NCBI GenBank assembly: GCA_028289745.1
Contig: JANQOD010000197.1
Location: 1 to 6,702, forward strand
Source: Allomuricauda sp.
Lineage (GTDB): Bacteria; Bacteroidota; Bacteroidia; Flavobacteriales; Flavobacteriaceae
Direction: 5' to 3'
Length of the DNA: 6,702 nt
The notes under the pieces were generated by a model. It was not told the origin of the DNA, did no database searches, and was given only the letters and a program-made list of their open reading frames with translations. Shown here piece after piece: positions 5,431 through 6,702 of this stretch (within the stretch, counting starts at the first letter, position 1; every line of letters begins with the position of its first letter). The position numbers were made by a program, and so were the translations under genes.

Positions 5431-6462
5431 ATGCAACTGTACAATACATTGAGCGCGAAAGAAAGGGAAAGACTTATCGAAGCGGCCGGGCAAGATCGCC
5501 TGACCATCTCTTTCTATCGGTATGCGCACATCGCTAACCCACAGATTTTTAGGAACCATTTGTTCATCAATTGGAACGGACTTGATGTATTGGGCCGCAT
5601 TTATGTGGCCCATGAGGGCATTAACGCCCAGTTATCGGTTCCCGCCGAAAATTTTGGGGCTTTCAAAGAACATTTGGACAGCATTACCTTTCTGAAGGGG
5701 GTACGCCTGAATATCGCCATTGAACAAGACAACAAATCATTCTTGAAATTGAAGGTAAAGGTTCGCAAAAAAATCGTTGCTGACGGTCTTGACGACGACA
5801 CCTTTGATGTGACCGATAAAGGGGTGCATGTCAATGCCAAAGAATTCAATGCACTTATTGAAGACCCAGATACGATCTTGGTCGATATGCGCAACCATTA
5901 CGAGAGTGAGATAGGTCATTTCAAAAATGCCATCACCCCCGATGTCGATACCTTTCGAGATTCGCTCGACATCATTGAAAAAGATCTAGAGGCCCATAAA
6001 GAAGACAAAAAATTGGTCATGTACTGTACTGGGGGCATTCGATGCGAGAAGGCAAGTGCCTACTACAAGCACAAGGGATTCAAAAATGTGTACCAGCTTG
6101 AGGGGGGTATTATTGAATATGCCCGACAGGTGAACCAAAAAGGTCTTGAAAACAAATTTAGGGGCAAAAACTTTGTTTTTGACCACCGTAGGGGTGAGCG
6201 TATTACAGGTGAGGTAATTGCCCATTGCCATCAATGTGGAAAACCTTGCGATACCCATGTGAACTGTGCCAACGAGGCCTGTCATCTGTTGTTCATACAG
6301 TGCGATCAATGCGCCCAGAAGATGAACGACTGCTGTTCAGATGCCTGTAAAGAGATCGTGGCCTTGCCCTATGAAGAGCAAAAAAAACGTAGAAGGGGCA
6401 AAACGGTAAGCAACAAAATTTTTAAGAAAGGCCGTTCTGAGGTGTTGAAGTTTAAGAAGTAG
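5431..6462 (+). CDS. trhO: tRNA uridine-34 hydroxylase, rhodanese-domain protein (TrhO/YceA family)
   Basis: A 343-residue cytoplasmic protein of the TrhO (YceA, formerly UPF0176) family. In E. coli this enzyme uses oxygen to hydroxylate wobble uridine 34 of certain tRNAs to 5-hydroxyuridine, the first step toward the cmo5U and mo5U modifications. The N-terminal domain (about 24-115) carries the conserved IYVAHEGINAQLSV at 57-70. The rhodanese domain covers about 135-235, with VDMRNHYESEIGHFKNA (151-167) and the active-site loop CTGGIRC (199-205), catalytic Cys at 199. The C-terminal part (about 262-310) holds ten cysteines (266, 269, 273, 279, 284, 291, 294, 301, 302, 306), which look like a metal-binding module, then a Lys/Arg-rich tail (318-343) suited to binding RNA. 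Its length is close to the 350 residues of the E. coli protein. It is probably monocistronic or loosely linked to the PSP1 gene 102 bases downstream. Family assignment is firm; the exact modification in this organism is inferred. Confidence 0.92.
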   Translation: MQLYNTLSAKERERLIEAAGQDRLTISFYRYAHIANPQIFRNHLFINWNGLDVLGRIYVAHEGINAQLSVPAENFGAFKEHLDSITFLKGVRLNIAIEQDNKSFLKLKVKVRKKIVADGLDDDTFDVTDKGVHVNAKEFNALIEDPDTILVDMRNHYESEIGHFKNAITPDVDTFRDSLDIIEKDLEAHKEDKKLVMYCTGGIRCEKASAYYKHKGFKNVYQLEGGIIEYARQVNQKGLENKFRGKNFVFDHRRGERITGEVIAHCHQCGKPCDTHVNCANEACHLLFIQCDQCAQKMNDCCSDACKEIVALPYEEQKKRRRGKTVSNKIFKKGRSEVLKFKK

Positions 6463-6520
6463 CATTTCTCTTCTCTGACATTTTGCTTTATATTTACATT
6501 CAAGTAAAGTATGAACCCTT

Positions 6521-6550
6521 TTCAGGTAATATTTGTCGAATTTACCTGAA
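6521..6550 (+). repeat. Inverted repeat upstream of the PSP1 gene (operator or leader hairpin candidate)
   Basis: TTCAGGTAA (6521-6529) and TTACCTGAA (6542-6550) are perfect 9-base inverted repeats separated by 12 bases, ending 14 bases before the ATG at 6565. No T run follows, so it does not look like an intrinsic terminator for trhO. The spacer and left arm contain TAATATTTG (6527-6535), one base longer than a TAnnTTTG -7 element, so the repeat may straddle a promoter as an operator, or act as an RNA hairpin near the start codon. A weaker repeat, TTTAC/GTAAA, lies just upstream at 6493-6497 and 6504-6508. Confidence 0.5.
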
Positions 6551-6564
6551 TCAAGATATCAAAT

Positions 6565-6702
6565 ATGGCGTGCAGCAGTTGTTCAACCGGTAAGGATGGG
6601 CAGCCGCGTGGTTGCAAGAACAACGGTACTTGCGGCACAGATGGTTGTAACAAGCTTACGGTTTTCGATTGGCTTTCGAATATGTCGCTTCCCAATGGTC
6701 AA
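6565..6702 (+). CDS. PSP1 domain (RicT/YaaT-like) protein, N-terminal fragment
   Basis: Forty-six codons are visible from the ATG at 6565 to the right edge, all open. The N-terminus is cysteine-rich: C3, C6, C17, C23 and C28 in a Gly/Lys/Asn context, followed by the start of a folded part, LTVFDWLSNMSLPNG (31-45). From memory, this is the characteristic beginning of the Bacteroidota PSP1-family proteins related to Bacillus subtilis RicT (YaaT), a member of the Fe-S-binding RicAFT complex that affects RNA processing. The five cysteines are suited to binding a metal or Fe-S cluster. The PSP1 domain itself lies outside the window, so the family call rests on the N-terminal pattern alone. No Shine-Dalgarno sequence precedes the ATG. 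Confidence 0.78.
   Translation, partial: MACSSCSTGKDGQPRGCKNNGTCGTDGCNKLTVFDWLSNMSLPNGQ

Noticed and set aside
5986..6309. 107-codon minus-strand open frame inside trhO
   Set aside because: Antisense shadow of the rhodanese and Cys-rich part of TrhO, whose plus-strand frame has clear family motifs.

Overview
The window looks like chromosomal DNA of a marine-type member of the Flavobacteriaceae (Bacteroidota). The evidence is protein style (RecA, a PSP1-family protein with a Cys-rich N-terminus, and an ECF sigma factor paired with an outer-membrane-barrel regulator), Bacteroidota promoter elements of the TTG / TAnnTTTG kind, and start sites that mostly lack Shine-Dalgarno sequences. I cannot fix genus or species from the sequence alone. 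There is no mobile element, CRISPR array, tRNA or rRNA in it.

Layout. (1) 1-663, minus: 5' two thirds of trpS, running off the left edge. (2) 737-1486, plus: a PlsC-type lysophosphatidate acyltransferase, divergent from trpS across a 73-bp gap holding promoter elements for both. (3) 1500-1535: a hairpin that can terminate transcription from both sides, separating plsC from the converging cluster on its right. (4) 4056 down to 1573, minus: three tightly spaced genes, a small surface-type lipoprotein, an ECF sigma factor and a 490-residue protein that appears to span both membranes. (5) 4136-5143, minus: recA, directly upstream of that cluster with no clear terminator between. (6) 5144-5430: a 287-bp gap with a recA promoter candidate, a very strong plus-strand terminator that has no plus-strand gene before it, and a promoter element for the next gene. 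(7) 5431-6462, plus: trhO, a rhodanese-fold tRNA U34 hydroxylase. (8) 6565-6702, plus: the first 46 codons of a PSP1 (RicT/YaaT-like) protein, preceded by an inverted repeat.

The most interesting system is the lipoprotein / ECF sigma / trans-envelope protein cluster. The last protein has a short cytoplasmic N-terminus like that of Bacteroidota anti-sigma proteins, one inner-membrane helix, about 185 residues of polar low-complexity linker, and a C-terminal domain that reads as an eight-stranded outer-membrane beta-barrel with one large predicted surface loop. That suggests a single polypeptide carrying information from the cell surface to a cytoplasmic sigma factor. As I recall it, this matches the dual membrane-spanning anti-sigma (Dma) idea described in Bacteroides thetaiotaomicron. 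What may be new here is the flavobacterial version with a co-encoded lipoprotein and a sigma gene that has no ATG start.

The other genes are housekeeping functions: tRNA charging, phospholipid synthesis, recombination and repair, and tRNA modification.
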